Positions 44,056 to 53,720 of a DNA stretch of 64,000 bases are shown here, piece by piece. The DNA lies in NCBI RefSeq assembly GCF_013408925.1, contig NZ_JACCAB010000001.1:2914001-2978000 (forward strand), given 5' to 3'. The notes under the pieces are model-generated. The model did no database searches. It had not been told where the DNA came from and worked only from the letters and a program-made list of their open reading frames with translations. Source of the stretch: Pedococcus badiiscoriae (GTDB lineage: Bacteria; Actinomycetota; Actinomycetes; Actinomycetales; Dermatophilaceae). The stretch's first letter is position 1. Each line of letters opens with the position of its first letter. Both the position numbers and the translations under genes were made by a program.

Positions 44056-45011
44056 TGCCGGTGGACATGTCCGTGCGTCTCGGGTCCGTGACGCTGCCCA
44101 GCCCCATGATGACCGCCTCCGGCTGCGCGGCGAACGGGCGCGAGCTGGCGCGGTTCTTCGACATCCGCGAGCTGGGGGCCTTCGTCACCAAGTCGGTGAT
44201 GGCTGACCCGAGGTCGGGGCGCGGCACTCCGCGGATGGCTGAGACCCCAGCGGGCATGCTCAACTCGATCGGCCTGCAGGGGCCGGGCATCTCCGCGTTC
44301 GTCGACAAGGACCTGGCGTGGCTCAAGCAGGCCGGTGCCCGGACCCTGGTCTCCATCGCCGGCAACACCAGTGGCGAGTTCGCCGACGTCGCGGCGACGC
44401 TGCGCTCCAGTGACGCCTTCGACGCCGTCGTGGGCGTGGAGGTCAACATCTCGTGCCCCAACGTCGCCAACCGCGGCCTCGTGTTCGCCTGCGACCCGAT
44501 GGCCAGTGCCAAGGTCGTCGCCCTGGTGCGTGAGCAGCTGCCGCGCGACACCCCGGTCTTCGCCAAGCTGACTCCCGACGTGACCGACATCGTCGGCGTC
44601 GCGCAGGCCTGCGTGAAGGCGGGCGCCGACGGGCTCACCATGATCAACACCCTGCTCGGCATGGTCATCGACACCGACCGGCTGCGCCCCCAGGTGGCCG
44701 GGGTGACCGGCGGGCTCTCCGGTCCGGCGATCCGGCCGGTGGCCGTGCGTGCCATCTGGCAGACCCGCGCCGCGATGCTGGAGGGGCGGCTGCCGACGGT
44801 GCCGATCATCGGCGTCGGGGGCGTGCGCAACGGGCGGGACGCCCTCGAGCTGGTCGCGGCCGGAGCGAGCGCCGTCCAGGTGGGGACTGCCACGTTCAAC
44901 GACCCCAACGCCCCCGTGCGGGTGGGTCGTGAGCTCGCAGAGCTGTTGCAGGACAAGGGATTCGAGCGGCTCACCGATGCGGTCGGCGTCGCCCACGGGA
45001 GGCTGGCGTGA
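44055..45011 (+). CDS. pyrD: Dihydroorotate dehydrogenase, class 1B catalytic subunit
   Basis: FMN enzyme oxidising dihydroorotate to orotate in the cytosol. The 318-residue product starts [17 protein letters not shown] and has NISCPNV with the class 1 catalytic Cys (about residue 133), the substrate loop NTLLGM and the FMN-binding IGVGGVRNGRDALE. Lack of an N-terminal membrane helix and the adjacent pyrK place it in class 1B. Overlaps pyrF by 4 bp. Confidence 0.95.
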   Translation: MPVDMSVRLGSVTLPSPMMTASGCAANGRELARFFDIRELGAFVTKSVMADPRSGRGTPRMAETPAGMLNSIGLQGPGISAFVDKDLAWLKQAGARTLVSIAGNTSGEFADVAATLRSSDAFDAVVGVEVNISCPNVANRGLVFACDPMASAKVVALVREQLPRDTPVFAKLTPDVTDIVGVAQACVKAGADGLTMINTLLGMVIDTDRLRPQVAGVTGGLSGPAIRPVAVRAIWQTRAAMLEGRLPTVPIIGVGGVRNGRDALELVAAGASAVQVGTATFNDPNAPVRVGRELAELLQDKGFERLTDAVGVAHGRLA

Positions 45012-45928
45012 GCATGGAGGATGTGAACATGGACGACGCGAACATGGACGACGCGAGCCTGCGGGACGTGGGCCTGCAGGAACCGACGTTCGGACAGCGC
45101 CTGCGCGCCGCGATGGACGGCTACGGCCCGTTGTGTGCCGGCATCGACCCGCACCGCGCCCTGGTGGAGTCGTGGGGTCTGCGATACGACGTCGACGGCC
45201 TCGCTGCCTTCACGGACACGTGCGTCGAAGCATTCGCCGGGCATGTCGGCGTGGTGAAGCCGCAGTCCGCCTTCTTCGAGGTGTTCGGGTCCGCGGGGGT
45301 CGCCGTCCTGGAGGGTGCCGTCCGGGCGCTGCGGGAGGCGGGCACCCTCGTGATCCTGGACGCCAAGCGCGGTGACATCGGTTCGACCATGGCGGCCTAT
45401 GCCGAGGCCAGTCTCGGCAAGGACGCGGTCGCGCCGGCCGACGCGGTCACGCTGAGCCCCTACCTCGGGTTCGAGTCACTGCGTCCGGCGCTCGACCTCG
45501 CGGCCCAGACCGGGCGGGGTGTCTTCGTCCTGGGTCTGACGTCCAACCCCGAAGGCCGGACCGTCCAGCACGCGCGACTGCGGGACGTCAGCGTCGCCGA
45601 GTCGATGGTGGCCGGTGCGGCCGCCGAGAACGCCGGGGCGCGCGAGCGCGGGCAGCTCGGCAGTGTGGGGCTCGTCGTCGGGGCGACCGTCGGCTCGGCC
45701 GTCCAGGAGCTCGGTCTCGACCTGGCCGGCGCGGCGGCGCCCCTGCTTGCTCCCGGGGTGGGGGCGCAGGGTGGCACGAGCGAGGACCTGCGTCGCGTGT
45801 TCGGCGATGCCCTCCCCAACGTGCTCCCGTCGAGCAGCCGTGAAGTGCTCAGCGCCGGACCTGACGTGGGCGGCCTGCGCGATCGGGCGGTCCGCACGAG
45901 CGAGTCGCTGGCCGCCCTGCTGCGCTGA
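45008..45928 (+). CDS. pyrF: Orotidine 5'-phosphate decarboxylase
   Basis: Last step to UMP. The 306-residue product belongs to the type 2 group (about 270 residues): [11 protein letters not shown], the catalytic LDAKRGDIG (about residue 120) and the phosphate-binding [10 protein letters not shown]. The first 20 residues are a repeat of five ([15 protein letters not shown]) from a 15-bp array. GTG 45008 overlaps pyrD. It ends the pyrimidine run; mihF has its own promoter. Confidence 0.95.
   Translation: MSMEDVNMDDANMDDASLRDVGLQEPTFGQRLRAAMDGYGPLCAGIDPHRALVESWGLRYDVDGLAAFTDTCVEAFAGHVGVVKPQSAFFEVFGSAGVAVLEGAVRALREAGTLVILDAKRGDIGSTMAAYAEASLGKDAVAPADAVTLSPYLGFESLRPALDLAAQTGRGVFVLGLTSNPEGRTVQHARLRDVSVAESMVAGAAAENAGARERGQLGSVGLVVGATVGSAVQELGLDLAGAAAPLLAPGVGAQGGTSEDLRRVFGDALPNVLPSSSREVLSAGPDVGGLRDRAVRTSESLAALLR
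45011..45070 (+). repeat. 15-bp tandem repeat at the 5' end of pyrF, four units
   Basis: AACATGGACGACGCG at 45026 and 45041 is an exact duplication, flanked by diverged copies at 45011 and 45056. Confidence 0.7.
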
Positions 45929-45976
45929 CGACGACCCGCCCGGGAGCCTCGACGGGAAACCCGGCGGCGCGGTTGC

Positions 45977-45982
45977 TAGAGT
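45977..45982 (+). promoter_or_regulatory. -10 element of mihF
   Basis: TAGAGT about 60 nt before the mihF GTG; AAGGAG at 46029-46034 is the ribosome-binding site. Confidence 0.45.
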
Positions 45983-46041
45983 CGGAAGAGATCACCGAGA
46001 CACGAACCCGTGCCGAATCCGCTTGCGCAAGGAGTACCACC

Positions 46042-46359
46042 GTGGCCCTTCCCCCGTTGACCCCGGAGCAGCGTGCCGCGGCCCTCGAGAAGGCTGCGGT
46101 AGCCCGTCGCGAGCGTGCGGCGGTGAAGAACCGCCTGAAGTACGCCCAAGGTTCGCTCAAGGAGGTCATCGCCGACGGCAAGGCCAACGAGGTCGTCGGC
46201 AAGATGAAGGTCTCCGCGCTGCTCGAGTCGATGCCCGGCGTGGGCCGGGTCCGCGCCCGCCAGATCATGGAGGAGGTCGGCATCTCCGAGAGCCGCCGAG
46301 TCCGCGGCCTGGGTGCCAACCAGATCTCCGCGCTGCTCACCCGCTTCGACGAGGCGTGA
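46042..46359 (+). CDS. mihF: Actinobacterial integration host factor
   Basis: Small essential nucleoid protein of actinobacteria (mIHF/sIHF), unrelated to HU/IHF of other bacteria, which bends and compacts DNA. The 105-residue product starts [18 protein letters not shown], with a long first helix and a helix-two turn-helix DNA-binding part ([21 protein letters not shown]). GTG 46042 is set 7 nt after AAGGAG. Its stop overlaps gmk. Confidence 0.95.
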   Translation: MALPPLTPEQRAAALEKAAVARRERAAVKNRLKYAQGSLKEVIADGKANEVVGKMKVSALLESMPGVGRVRARQIMEEVGISESRRVRGLGANQISALLTRFDEA

Positions 46360-46940
46360 GCCGACCCGAACCCGTCGGCGAGGACCGCCCCCGGCGGCTC
46401 GTCGTGCTCGCCGGACCCACGGCAGTCGGCAAGGGCACCCTCTCGGCCTACGTGCGCGACCACTTCCCCGAGGTCTGGCTCTCGGTCAGCGCCACCACCC
46501 GCAGGCCGCGGCCGGGCGAGGTCGAGGGTGTCCACTACCACTTCGTCGACGAGCCCGAGTTCTCCCGGATGGAGCAGGCAGGCGAGCTCCTCGAGTCCGC
46601 CGTGGTGCACGGTCGCAACCACTACGGCACCCCACGCGCCCCGGTCGAGCAGGCCCTGCGCGAGCACCGGATGGCCCTTCTCGAGATCGACCTGCAGGGC
46701 GCCCGGCAGGTCCGGGCGACCATGCCGGAAGCGCTCTTCGTGTTCCTCGCGCCGCCCAGCTGGGACGAGCTGGTGCGCCGACTGGTCGGTCGCGGGACCG
46801 AGGACGCGGAGGAGCGCGAGCGCAGGCTGGACACCGCGAAGGTCGAAATGGCCGCCGAGGACGAGTTCGACGTGACCATCGTCAACGACGACGTTCGTCG
46901 TGCGGCCGAAGAACTCGTATCATTGATGCGATCCCACTGA
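46356..46940 (+). CDS. gmk: Guanylate kinase
   Basis: Phosphorylates GMP to GDP. The 194-residue product has the P-loop [10 protein letters not shown] (about residues 18-27), the GMP-binding [21 protein letters not shown] and the lid. GTG start at 46356 overlaps the mihF stop by 4 bp. P-loop reads G-P-T-A-V-G-K-G, as in other actinobacterial enzymes. Confidence 0.96.
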   Translation: MSRPEPVGEDRPRRLVVLAGPTAVGKGTLSAYVRDHFPEVWLSVSATTRRPRPGEVEGVHYHFVDEPEFSRMEQAGELLESAVVHGRNHYGTPRAPVEQALREHRMALLEIDLQGARQVRATMPEALFVFLAPPSWDELVRRLVGRGTEDAEERERRLDTAKVEMAAEDEFDVTIVNDDVRRAAEELVSLMRSH

Positions 46941-47013
46941 CCGAACAGCTGCCCTTGTCCCCTCGCAGCTGCCTCTGACAACAGCTGCACCTGACAACAG
47001 AAGCGAGTACCCC

Positions 47014-47277
47014 GTGTCTGGAACCGTCGCCAACCCGATCGGCATCACCAACCCGCCGATCGACGACCTGCTCACCAAGGCCGACTCCAAGTACGCCCTG
47101 GTCATCTACTCGGCCAAGCGCGCCCGCCAGATCAACGCGTACTACAGCCAGCTGCAGGAGGGCCTGCTCGAGAACGTCGGCCCGCTCGTCGACAGCCAGG
47201 TCCACGAGAAGCCCATGTCGATCGCCCTGCGCGAGATCAACGAGGGCCTGGTCACCTCCGAGCCGATCGAGGGCTGA
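47014..47277 (+). CDS. rpoZ: RNA polymerase omega subunit
   Basis: The 87-residue product starts [20 protein letters not shown] and has the conserved [17 protein letters not shown] segment, then the C-terminal EINEGLV. Omega binds beta-prime and helps RNA polymerase assembly. The 73-bp gap after gmk has no clear promoter; GAAGCGAG-like purines precede the GTG. Confidence 0.95.
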   Translation: MSGTVANPIGITNPPIDDLLTKADSKYALVIYSAKRARQINAYYSQLQEGLLENVGPLVDSQVHEKPMSIALREINEGLVTSEPIEG

Positions 47278-47315
47278 GCCCGGAACGGGACGGACGAGAG
47301 CGGGGGACAGGCGCA

Positions 47316-48686
47316 ATGGCGCGCATCGTCCTGGGAGTCAGCGGCGGGATAGCGGCCTACAAGGCGTGCTCGCTGCTGCGCCTGCTCACCGAGGCGGGCC
47401 ACGACGTGACCGTCGTGCCGACCGAGTCGGCACTGCAGTTCGTCGGTGCCCCCACCTGGGAGGCGCTGTCCGGCAAACCCGTGCACACCGGGGTCTGGGA
47501 GTCCGTGCACGAGGTGCCTCACGTGCGGCTCGGGCAGACCGCGGACCTGGTCGTGGTCGCGCCCGCGACGGCGGACCTGCTGGCCAGGGCCGCCCACGGC
47601 CTGGCCGGTGACCTGCTCACCAACGTCCTGCTGACCGCGCGGTGCCCCGTGGTGATGGCTCCGGCCATGCACACCGAGATGTGGGACCACGCGGCCACCC
47701 AGGCCAACGTGTCGACGCTGGCCGAACGCGGCATACACATCATCCCGCCCGCGTCGGGGCGCCTCACCGGCGCGGACTCGGGGCCAGGGCGCCTTCCCGA
47801 GCCCGAGACGCTGTATGCCGTGTGCGAGCGGATCCTGGCGCACCCCGCTCCCCACTCGACCAGGGCCACCGCGGCCAGTGCCGCCGCGGCCAGTGCCACC
47901 TCGGCCACGACGTCCCAGGCCACGACGTCCCAGTCCATGACATCCCAGTCCACGACGTCCCAGGCCACGACGTCCCAGTCCACGACATCCCAGGCCACGA
48001 CATCCCAGCTGGAGGGGCGCAGGGTCGTCATCTCCGCCGGGGGGACGCGCGAGCCGATCGACCCGGTGCGGTTCCTCGGCAACCGCAGCTCGGGCAAGCA
48101 GGGCTACGCCCTCGCCGTGGTGGCCGCCCGTCGGGGGGCGACGGTGACCCTGGTTGCGGCCAACCCCTCCCTTCCCACCCCCTCGGGCGTGACCGTGGTG
48201 CCGGTGTCCACCGCCCTGGAGCTCCAGTCCGCCGTCGAGCGCGCCGCCAAGGACGCCGACGTCGTCGTGATGGCTGCCGCCGTGGCGGACTTCCGCCCCG
48301 CGCAGTACGCCGACGCCAAGATCAAGAAGACGCACGACCCGGACCAGCCCGACGCCGCGCCGACGATCCAGCTCGTCCGCAACCCGGACATCCTCGCCGG
48401 GCTCGTCGAGGCGCGCGGCGAGGAGGCCAGCCCAGTCATCGTCGGGTTCGCGGCGGAGACGGGCGACGACCGGGGTGGCGTCCTCGAGCACGCCCGCGAC
48501 AAGCTGGCGCGCAAGGGCTGCGACCTGCTCGTCGTCAACGAGGTGGGGCTGGACAAGACGTTCGGGCAGGACGAGAACACCGTCCACATCCTGCGGCTGG
48601 GGTCCAGCCACGTCACCGAGGCGGGACCGGCGTCCAAGGAGCTGGTGGCCGCCGCAGTGTGGGACGCCGTCCAGGAGATTCTCTGA
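47316..48686 (+). CDS. coaBC: Bifunctional CoaBC (Dfp)
   Basis: Makes 4'-phosphopantetheine from phosphopantothenate and cysteine. The N-terminal CoaC decarboxylase half (MARIVLGVSGGIAAYKACSL; active-site His in HEVPHVRL; PAMHTEMW) and the C-terminal CoaB synthetase half (VVISAGGTREPIDPVRFLGNRSSGKQG from about residue 235; KIKK near 338) are both intact. Between them (about residues 180-232) is a low-complexity linker of T-T-S-Q-A/S repeats encoded by a 15-bp array, longer than in usual 400-residue CoaBC. Confidence 0.96.
   Translation: MARIVLGVSGGIAAYKACSLLRLLTEAGHDVTVVPTESALQFVGAPTWEALSGKPVHTGVWESVHEVPHVRLGQTADLVVVAPATADLLARAAHGLAGDLLTNVLLTARCPVVMAPAMHTEMWDHAATQANVSTLAERGIHIIPPASGRLTGADSGPGRLPEPETLYAVCERILAHPAPHSTRATAASAAAASATSATTSQATTSQSMTSQSTTSQATTSQSTTSQATTSQLEGRRVVISAGGTREPIDPVRFLGNRSSGKQGYALAVVAARRGATVTLVAANPSLPTPSGVTVVPVSTALELQSAVERAAKDADVVVMAAAVADFRPAQYADAKIKKTHDPDQPDAAPTIQLVRNPDILAGLVEARGEEASPVIVGFAAETGDDRGGVLEHARDKLARKGCDLLVVNEVGLDKTFGQDENTVHILRLGSSHVTEAGPASKELVAAAVWDAVQEIL
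47907..48008 (+). repeat. 15-bp tandem array in the coaBC interdomain linker, seven units
   Basis: Units based on ACGACGTCCCAGGCC begin at 47907, 47922, 47937, 47952, 47967, 47982 and 47997 (last one partial). Units alternate GGCC/GTCC endings, pointing to a former 30-bp duplication. Confidence 0.9.
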
Positions 48687-48692
48687 CCTAGG

Positions 48693-48698
48693 TAGACT
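48693..48698 (+). promoter_or_regulatory. -10 element of metK
   Basis: TAGACT just after coaBC, with a leader of about 100 nt to the metK GTG. The leader has no SAM-riboswitch features that I can recognise. Confidence 0.4.
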
Positions 48699-48805
48699 CT
48701 CGGGGTTGCGCGACATGTCCGTCGTCGCGCACGCCCCGCCATCCTCCGCACCACCATCAGCACCGCTCAGCACCGTCAGCATTCGCAGCTCCAGAGGAGA
48801 TTTGA

Positions 48806-50026
48806 GTGTCCGCTCGCCTGTTCACGTCCGAGTCCGTCACCGAGGGCCACCCGGACAAGATCTGCGACCAGATCTCCGACGCGATCCTCGACGCCATGCT
48901 CGACCAGGACCCGGGCAGCCGGGTCGCGGTCGAGACGATGGTGACGACCGGCCTGGTTCACGTGGCCGGCGAGGTGACCACCGAGGCCTACGTCGAGATC
49001 CCCAAGATCGTGCGCGACACGGTTCTCGGCATCGGCTACGACTCCTCCACCAAGGGCTTCGACGGAGCGTCCTGCGGCGTGGAGGTCTCGATCGGCCAGC
49101 AGAGCCCCGACATCGCCCAGGGCGTCGACACGGCCTACGAGAACCGCACGGGTGGGGTCGACCCGCTCGACAAGCAGGGCGCCGGCGACCAGGGCCTGAT
49201 GTTCGGCTACGCGTGTGAGGACACCGCCGAGCTGATGCCGCTGCCGATCCACCTCGCCCACCGGCTGGCCGAGCGCCTCACGACCGTGCGCAAGAGCGGC
49301 GACGTCGCCTACCTGCGCCCGGACGGCAAGACCCAGGTGACCATCGGCTACGACGGTGACAAGGCGGTCAAGCTCGACACCGTCGTCCTGTCCACGCAGC
49401 ACGCCGAGGACATCTCGCTCGACGGGCTGCTGGCACCTGACATCATCGAGCACGTCATCAAGCCCGTCCTGGCCGAGCTGGCCGACGAGGGCACCGAGCT
49501 CGACCTGTCCGACTACCGGACCCTGATCAACCCGACCGGCAACTTCGTCATCGGTGGACCGATGGGCGACGCCGGCCTCACCGGTCGCAAGATCATCGTC
49601 GACACCTACGGCGGGATGGCCCGTCACGGTGGCGGCGCGTTCTCCGGCAAGGACCCGTCGAAGGTCGACCGGTCGGCCGCCTACGCCATGCGCTGGGTCG
49701 CCAAGAACGTCGTCGCCGCGGGCTTGGCCCGTCGCTGCGAGGTCCAGGTCGCGTATGCCATCGGCAAGGCCCAGCCGGTCGGCCTCTACGTCGAAACCTT
49801 CGGCACCGAGAGCGTGCCGGTCGACAAGATCCAGGCCGCGATCTCGACGGTCTTCGACCTGCGCCCGGCCGCGATCGTCCAGGACCTCGACCTGCTCCGC
49901 CCGATCTACAAGCCGACGGCGGCCTACGGCCACTTCGGCCGCACCCAGGCGGGCTACGTGGAGAACCCCTTCACCTGGGAGCGCACCGACCGCATCGACG
50001 CCCTGCAGAAGGCCGTCAAGGACTGA
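48806..50026 (+). CDS. metK: S-adenosylmethionine synthetase
   Basis: Makes SAM from methionine and ATP. The 406-residue product starts [22 protein letters not shown], then [12 protein letters not shown] and [19 protein letters not shown], the three family signatures. GTG 48806 has AGAGGAGA 6 nt upstream. Confidence 0.98.
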   Translation: MSARLFTSESVTEGHPDKICDQISDAILDAMLDQDPGSRVAVETMVTTGLVHVAGEVTTEAYVEIPKIVRDTVLGIGYDSSTKGFDGASCGVEVSIGQQSPDIAQGVDTAYENRTGGVDPLDKQGAGDQGLMFGYACEDTAELMPLPIHLAHRLAERLTTVRKSGDVAYLRPDGKTQVTIGYDGDKAVKLDTVVLSTQHAEDISLDGLLAPDIIEHVIKPVLAELADEGTELDLSDYRTLINPTGNFVIGGPMGDAGLTGRKIIVDTYGGMARHGGGAFSGKDPSKVDRSAAYAMRWVAKNVVAAGLARRCEVQVAYAIGKAQPVGLYVETFGTESVPVDKIQAAISTVFDLRPAAIVQDLDLLRPIYKPTAAYGHFGRTQAGYVENPFTWERTDRIDALQKAVKD

Positions 50027-50039
50027 CGGCCCCCTCCGC

Positions 50040-50045
50040 TAGGTT
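50040..50045 (+). promoter_or_regulatory. -10 element, leaderless start of priA
   Basis: TAGGTT then 7 nt, then GTG 50053. No Shine-Dalgarno sequence in the 26-bp gap after metK. Confidence 0.45.
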
Positions 50046-50052
50046 CGCTCCC

Positions 50053-52137
50053 GTGAGCGGACAGGAGGGCGGGACCGAGCAGCTGGAGCTGATCCGCTCC
50101 ACGCTGCCGCGCACCCGCACGCCTCGCACCGAAGCCACCGCGTCCACGGACCCGGTGGCTTCGGTCGTCGTCGACACCGGGCTGGCGCACCTTGACCGTC
50201 CGTTCGAGTACCTCGTCCCGGAGTCGATGGCCGACACGGCCGTGCCCGGCGCGCGGGTCAAGGTGCGCTTCGCCGGCCAGGACCTCGATGGCTTCGTGGT
50301 GGCGCGGGCCGCGACCGCCGAGCACGAGGGGCGGCTCGCGCCCATCCGCCGGGTCGTGTCGCCCGAGCCGGTGCTGGGGCCGACCCAGCTCCGGGTCGCC
50401 ACGGCGGTCGCGGCTCGCTGCGCTGGGTCGCTGGGCGACGTGCTCAGGCTCGCGGTGCCCCCGCGCCACGCCGCCGCGGAGAAGGCCCTGGCCCTCGACC
50501 CGCCGACCCCCGACCCGCTGCCCGGCGCGGGAGGCACAGGAGGCGCGGTAGGCACGGGAGGCGCGGGAGGCCCGGCAGGCCCTTGGGACAGGTATGCCGC
50601 CGGGCCGGCGTACCTGTCGCGGTTGACGGCGGGGGAGTCGCCCGCGGCGTCATGGCTGGCGGAGCCGATCACGGACCCGTCCCAGGACTGGCCGGCGGCC
50701 CTGGCGGCGGCGGCCGCCGCCACCCTCGCCGGTGGACGCGGCAGTGTGATCGTCGTCCCGGACCGCCGCGACGTGGGACGGGTGGATGCCGCCCTGACGC
50801 AGGCCCTCGGCCCCGGGCGCCATGTGCGGCTCACAGCCGACCAGGGACCACAAGCGCGCTACACAGCGTGGCTCAAGGTGCTGCGCGGGCACGTGTCGGT
50901 CGTCGTCGGCACCCGGGCGGCCGCGTTCGCGCCGGTGCGGGAGCTGGGGCTGGTGGCCTGGTGGGACGACGGCGACGACCTTCTCGACGAGCCCAGGTCC
51001 CCCTATCCCCACGTCCGCGACGTGCTCCTGACCCGCGCGTCGGTGGAGGGAGCTGCGGTCCTGTCGGGAGGGTTCACGCGCACGGTGGCGGTGCAACGGC
51101 TGGTCGACACGGGAGAGCTGCGGGTCATCGCAGGCGGTGGCGTCCGAGGTGCCGCCCCCCGCGTGCAGGTGGCCGGCGAAGGGGTCGAGGTCGAGCGTGA
51201 CGCCGCGGCGGCGTCAGCGCACCTGCCGTCCCTCGCCTGGCGGACCGCCAAGGCGGCCCTCGAGTCCGGGCCCGTCCTGGTGCAGGTGCCGCGCCGCGGC
51301 TACGTCCCCTCACTGTCCTGCCAGACCTGTCGCACCGCCGTGCGGTGCTCCCACTGCGGCGGACCGGTCGCGCTGGGCTCCCGTCAGGCCGAGCCCGCCT
51401 GCCGCTGGTGCGGGCGAGGGGTCGGCCGGTTCGAGTGCCGGCACTGCGGGGGCCGCGAGCTGCGTTCGTCGGTGGTCGGCGCGCGGCGCACGGCAGAGGA
51501 GCTGGGCCGGGCGTTCCCCGGGGTCCCGGTCCACACCTCGGGAGCCGGCGCCGTGCTCGACCGGGTGGCGGCGACGCCGTCGCTCGTCATCGCCACCCCG
51601 GGCGCCGAACCCGTCGCCGACGGGGGGTATGCCGCGTGCCTGCTCCTCGACGCCTGGGCCAGCCTGGACCGACCCACCCTCGACGCGGGGGAGGAGGCGC
51701 TGCGTCGGTGGCTTGCGGCCGGCGCCCTGACCCGTGGGGCCGCGGCGGGGGGCCAGCTGGTGCTGTGCGGTGCTCCCGGCCACACGACGCTGCCGGTCGT
51801 CGAGGCCCTGGTCCGCTGGGACCCCGCGTGGTTCGCCGCCCGCGAGCTCGCCGAGCGCGGCGAGCTCTCCCTGCCTCCGACCGTCGCGATGGCCGCCGTG
51901 ACGGGCGACCGCAGGGCGGTCGAGGTGGCGCTCCGGCTGGCACACCTGCCCCCGGGGGTCGACCAGCTGGGGCCGCTCCCGGTTTCCGACGACGCCGTCC
52001 GGGTCCTGCTGCGCGCCCCGCTCGAGGAGGGCCCAGCCCTCGCCTCGTCCCTGGTCGCCATGAAGGCCGTGCGCAGCGCCCGCAAGGAGAAGACGAGCAT
52101 CCAGGTGAGGATGGACCCGCGCGACCCCGCCACCTGA
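50053..52137 (+). CDS. priA: PriA-like primosomal protein lacking helicase motifs
   Basis: The 694-residue product has the N-terminal 3'-DNA-binding domain ([19 protein letters not shown], about residue 37) and the zinc-binding region with paired Cys ([15 protein letters not shown] and CRWCGRG...CRHCGG, about 418-470). Where PriA has Walker A GSGKT and DEEH, this protein has no GKT and a WDDGDD-like sequence, so it cannot be an ATP-driven helicase; this loss is known for actinobacterial PriA. A Gly-rich 9-bp repeat lies near residues 160-177. Role in replication restart is presumed. Confidence 0.9.
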   Translation: MSGQEGGTEQLELIRSTLPRTRTPRTEATASTDPVASVVVDTGLAHLDRPFEYLVPESMADTAVPGARVKVRFAGQDLDGFVVARAATAEHEGRLAPIRRVVSPEPVLGPTQLRVATAVAARCAGSLGDVLRLAVPPRHAAAEKALALDPPTPDPLPGAGGTGGAVGTGGAGGPAGPWDRYAAGPAYLSRLTAGESPAASWLAEPITDPSQDWPAALAAAAAATLAGGRGSVIVVPDRRDVGRVDAALTQALGPGRHVRLTADQGPQARYTAWLKVLRGHVSVVVGTRAAAFAPVRELGLVAWWDDGDDLLDEPRSPYPHVRDVLLTRASVEGAAVLSGGFTRTVAVQRLVDTGELRVIAGGGVRGAAPRVQVAGEGVEVERDAAAASAHLPSLAWRTAKAALESGPVLVQVPRRGYVPSLSCQTCRTAVRCSHCGGPVALGSRQAEPACRWCGRGVGRFECRHCGGRELRSSVVGARRTAEELGRAFPGVPVHTSGAGAVLDRVAATPSLVIATPGAEPVADGGYAACLLLDAWASLDRPTLDAGEEALRRWLAAGALTRGAAAGGQLVLCGAPGHTTLPVVEALVRWDPAWFAARELAERGELSLPPTVAMAAVTGDRRAVEVALRLAHLPPGVDQLGPLPVSDDAVRVLLRAPLEEGPALASSLVAMKAVRSARKEKTSIQVRMDPRDPAT
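50530..50583 (+). repeat. 9-bp in-frame tandem repeat in priA, six units
   Basis: GGAGGCACA-type units from 50530 encode a Gly-Gly-Thr/Ala linker between the N-terminal domain and the degenerate ATPase domain. Confidence 0.7.
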
Positions 52138-52200
52138 CCGGGCGTTCCAGCAGCGGCGCGGCCGCGGCATACACTGGCAGCCCCTGTCGCCCAGCCCAGT

Positions 52201-52230
52201 CATGCTCGTCCAAGCCATGCTCGTCCAAGG
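52201..52230 (+). repeat. 15-bp direct duplication before def
   Basis: CATGCTCGTCCAAGC is repeated as CATGCTCGTCCAAGG. The second copy supplies the AAGGA ribosome-binding site (52227-52231) of the def gene. Confidence 0.7.
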
Positions 52231-52236
52231 AATGCG

Positions 52237-52782
52237 TTGTCGATCCAGAACATCCGCCTCTTCGGCGACCCCGTCCTGCGCACCCCGGCCGAGCCCGTCG
52301 TCGACTTCGACCGGGAGCTGCGGCAGCTGGTGAAGGACCTGACCGAGACGATGATGGACGCCCCCGGGGCGGGGCTCGCCGCGCCGCAGATCGGGGTGGG
52401 CCTTCGGGTGTTCACCTACTGGGTCGACGGCGAGCTGGGCCACCTCGTCAACCCCGACCTCGACCTCTCGACCGAGCTGCAGGACGGCGAGGAGGGCTGC
52501 CTGTCGTTCCCGGGCCTGAAGTTCGAGACGCCGCGGGCGCTGCGGACGGTGGCCAAGGGGTTCAACCAGTTCGGCGAACCGGTGGTGGTCGAGGGCTCGG
52601 CACTGCTGGCGCGGTGCCTGCAGCACGAGACCGACCACCTCGACGGGATCCTGTTCATCGACCGGATGGACCGCGAGCAGCGCAAGGCCGCCATGCGGGC
52701 GATCCGCGAGGCGCAGTGGAACGGCGGCGACGCCCCGGTGGTCAAGGTCAGCCCGCACGCCACCTTCGGCCGGGGAATGTGA
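52237..52782 (+). CDS. def: Peptide deformylase
   Basis: Fe/Zn hydrolase removing the N-formyl group from new proteins. The 181-residue product has motif 1 [10 protein letters not shown] (about residue 46), motif 2 EEGCLSFPG and motif 3 QHETDHLDG (about residue 129). Start is TTG 52237 ([14 protein letters not shown]), 5 nt after AAGGA; the ATG at 52232 is in another frame and stops the family N-terminus from being made. Overlaps fmt by TGATG. Confidence 0.95.
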   Translation: MSIQNIRLFGDPVLRTPAEPVVDFDRELRQLVKDLTETMMDAPGAGLAAPQIGVGLRVFTYWVDGELGHLVNPDLDLSTELQDGEEGCLSFPGLKFETPRALRTVAKGFNQFGEPVVVEGSALLARCLQHETDHLDGILFIDRMDREQRKAAMRAIREAQWNGGDAPVVKVSPHATFGRGM

Positions 52783-53720
52783 TGCGACTCGTCTTCGCCG
52801 GCACCCCCGAGCCGGCTGTGCCGTCGCTCGATGCCCTCGTCGCCTCGCCCCACGAGGTCGTCGCCGTGGTGACCCGGCCGGATGCGCGGGCGGGGCGCGG
52901 ACGGGGCGTCGTGAAGTCCCCGGTGCGCCTACGGGCCGAGGAGCTCGGCATCGAGGTCCTGACCCCGGACCGTCCCGGTGACCCTGAGTTCCTGGATCGG
53001 CTGCGGGCGATCGCCCCGGACGCCTGCCCTGTCGTCGCCTACGGTGCCCTCCTCCCGCAGCCGGCCCTCGACATCCCCCGGCACGGCTGGGTCAACCTGC
53101 ACTTCTCGCTGCTGCCTGCCTGGCGCGGGGCCGCGCCGGTGCAGCACGCCGTGATGGCGGGGGACGAGGTGACCGGCGCCTCGACCTTCCTCATCGAGAC
53201 GGGCCTGGACACGGGTCCGGTCTTCGGGCTGATGACCGAGCGGATCCGTCCGCGGGACACCGCCGGTGACCTGCTCGGCAGGCTCGCCGAAGGGGGAGCG
53301 GGCCTACTGGTCGCCACGATGGACGGCATCGCCGACGGGGCCCTCACGCCCGTGCCGCAGGCGAGTGACGGCGTCTCGCTCGCCCCCAAGATCGAGGTCG
53401 AGGACGCGCGGGTGCGCTGGGACCGACCAGCGGTCGCCGTGGATCGGCAGGTGCGCGGGTGCACTCCCGCGCCGGGCGCGTGGTCGACCTTCCGTGGCGA
53501 GCGCATCAGGCTGCTGCCCGTCCACGTCGACGAGGGGTATGCCGGGCCGCCGCTGGCGCCGGGCGAGGTCGCCGCCGGGAAGCGCGAGGTCCACGTGGGC
53601 ACGGGCAGTGGTCCGGTCCGCCTCACAGACCTGAGGCCCCACGGCAGGAAGCAGATGACGGCGGCCGACTGGGCGCGCGGCGCCCGCCTCGAGGCAGGAG
53701 AACGGTTCAGCCATGAGTGA
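52782..53720 (+). CDS. fmt: Methionyl-tRNA formyltransferase
   Basis: Formylates initiator Met-tRNA with 10-formyl-THF. The 312-residue product starts [19 protein letters not shown], has [21 protein letters not shown] (the conserved Asn-His-Ser and loop) and the C-terminal OB-fold domain. Paired with def, which undoes the reaction on the finished peptide. Start overlaps def, end overlaps rsmB by 8 bp. Confidence 0.97.
   Translation: MRLVFAGTPEPAVPSLDALVASPHEVVAVVTRPDARAGRGRGVVKSPVRLRAEELGIEVLTPDRPGDPEFLDRLRAIAPDACPVVAYGALLPQPALDIPRHGWVNLHFSLLPAWRGAAPVQHAVMAGDEVTGASTFLIETGLDTGPVFGLMTERIRPRDTAGDLLGRLAEGGAGLLVATMDGIADGALTPVPQASDGVSLAPKIEVEDARVRWDRPAVAVDRQVRGCTPAPGAWSTFRGERIRLLPVHVDEGYAGPPLAPGEVAAGKREVHVGTGSGPVRLTDLRPHGRKQMTAADWARGARLEAGERFSHE

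Noticed and set aside
45929..45976. A terminator after pyrF
   Set aside because: GC-rich short complementary pieces are present, but no stem of 6 bp or more with a reasonable loop was found.
48699..48805. A SAM riboswitch in the metK leader
   Set aside because: None of the SAM-I, SAM-II or SAM-IV core sequences could be recognised; the leader is C- and A-rich with little stem potential.
52232..52236. ATG 52232 as the def start
   Set aside because: It is not in the deformylase reading frame; TTG 52237 yields the expected N-terminus.
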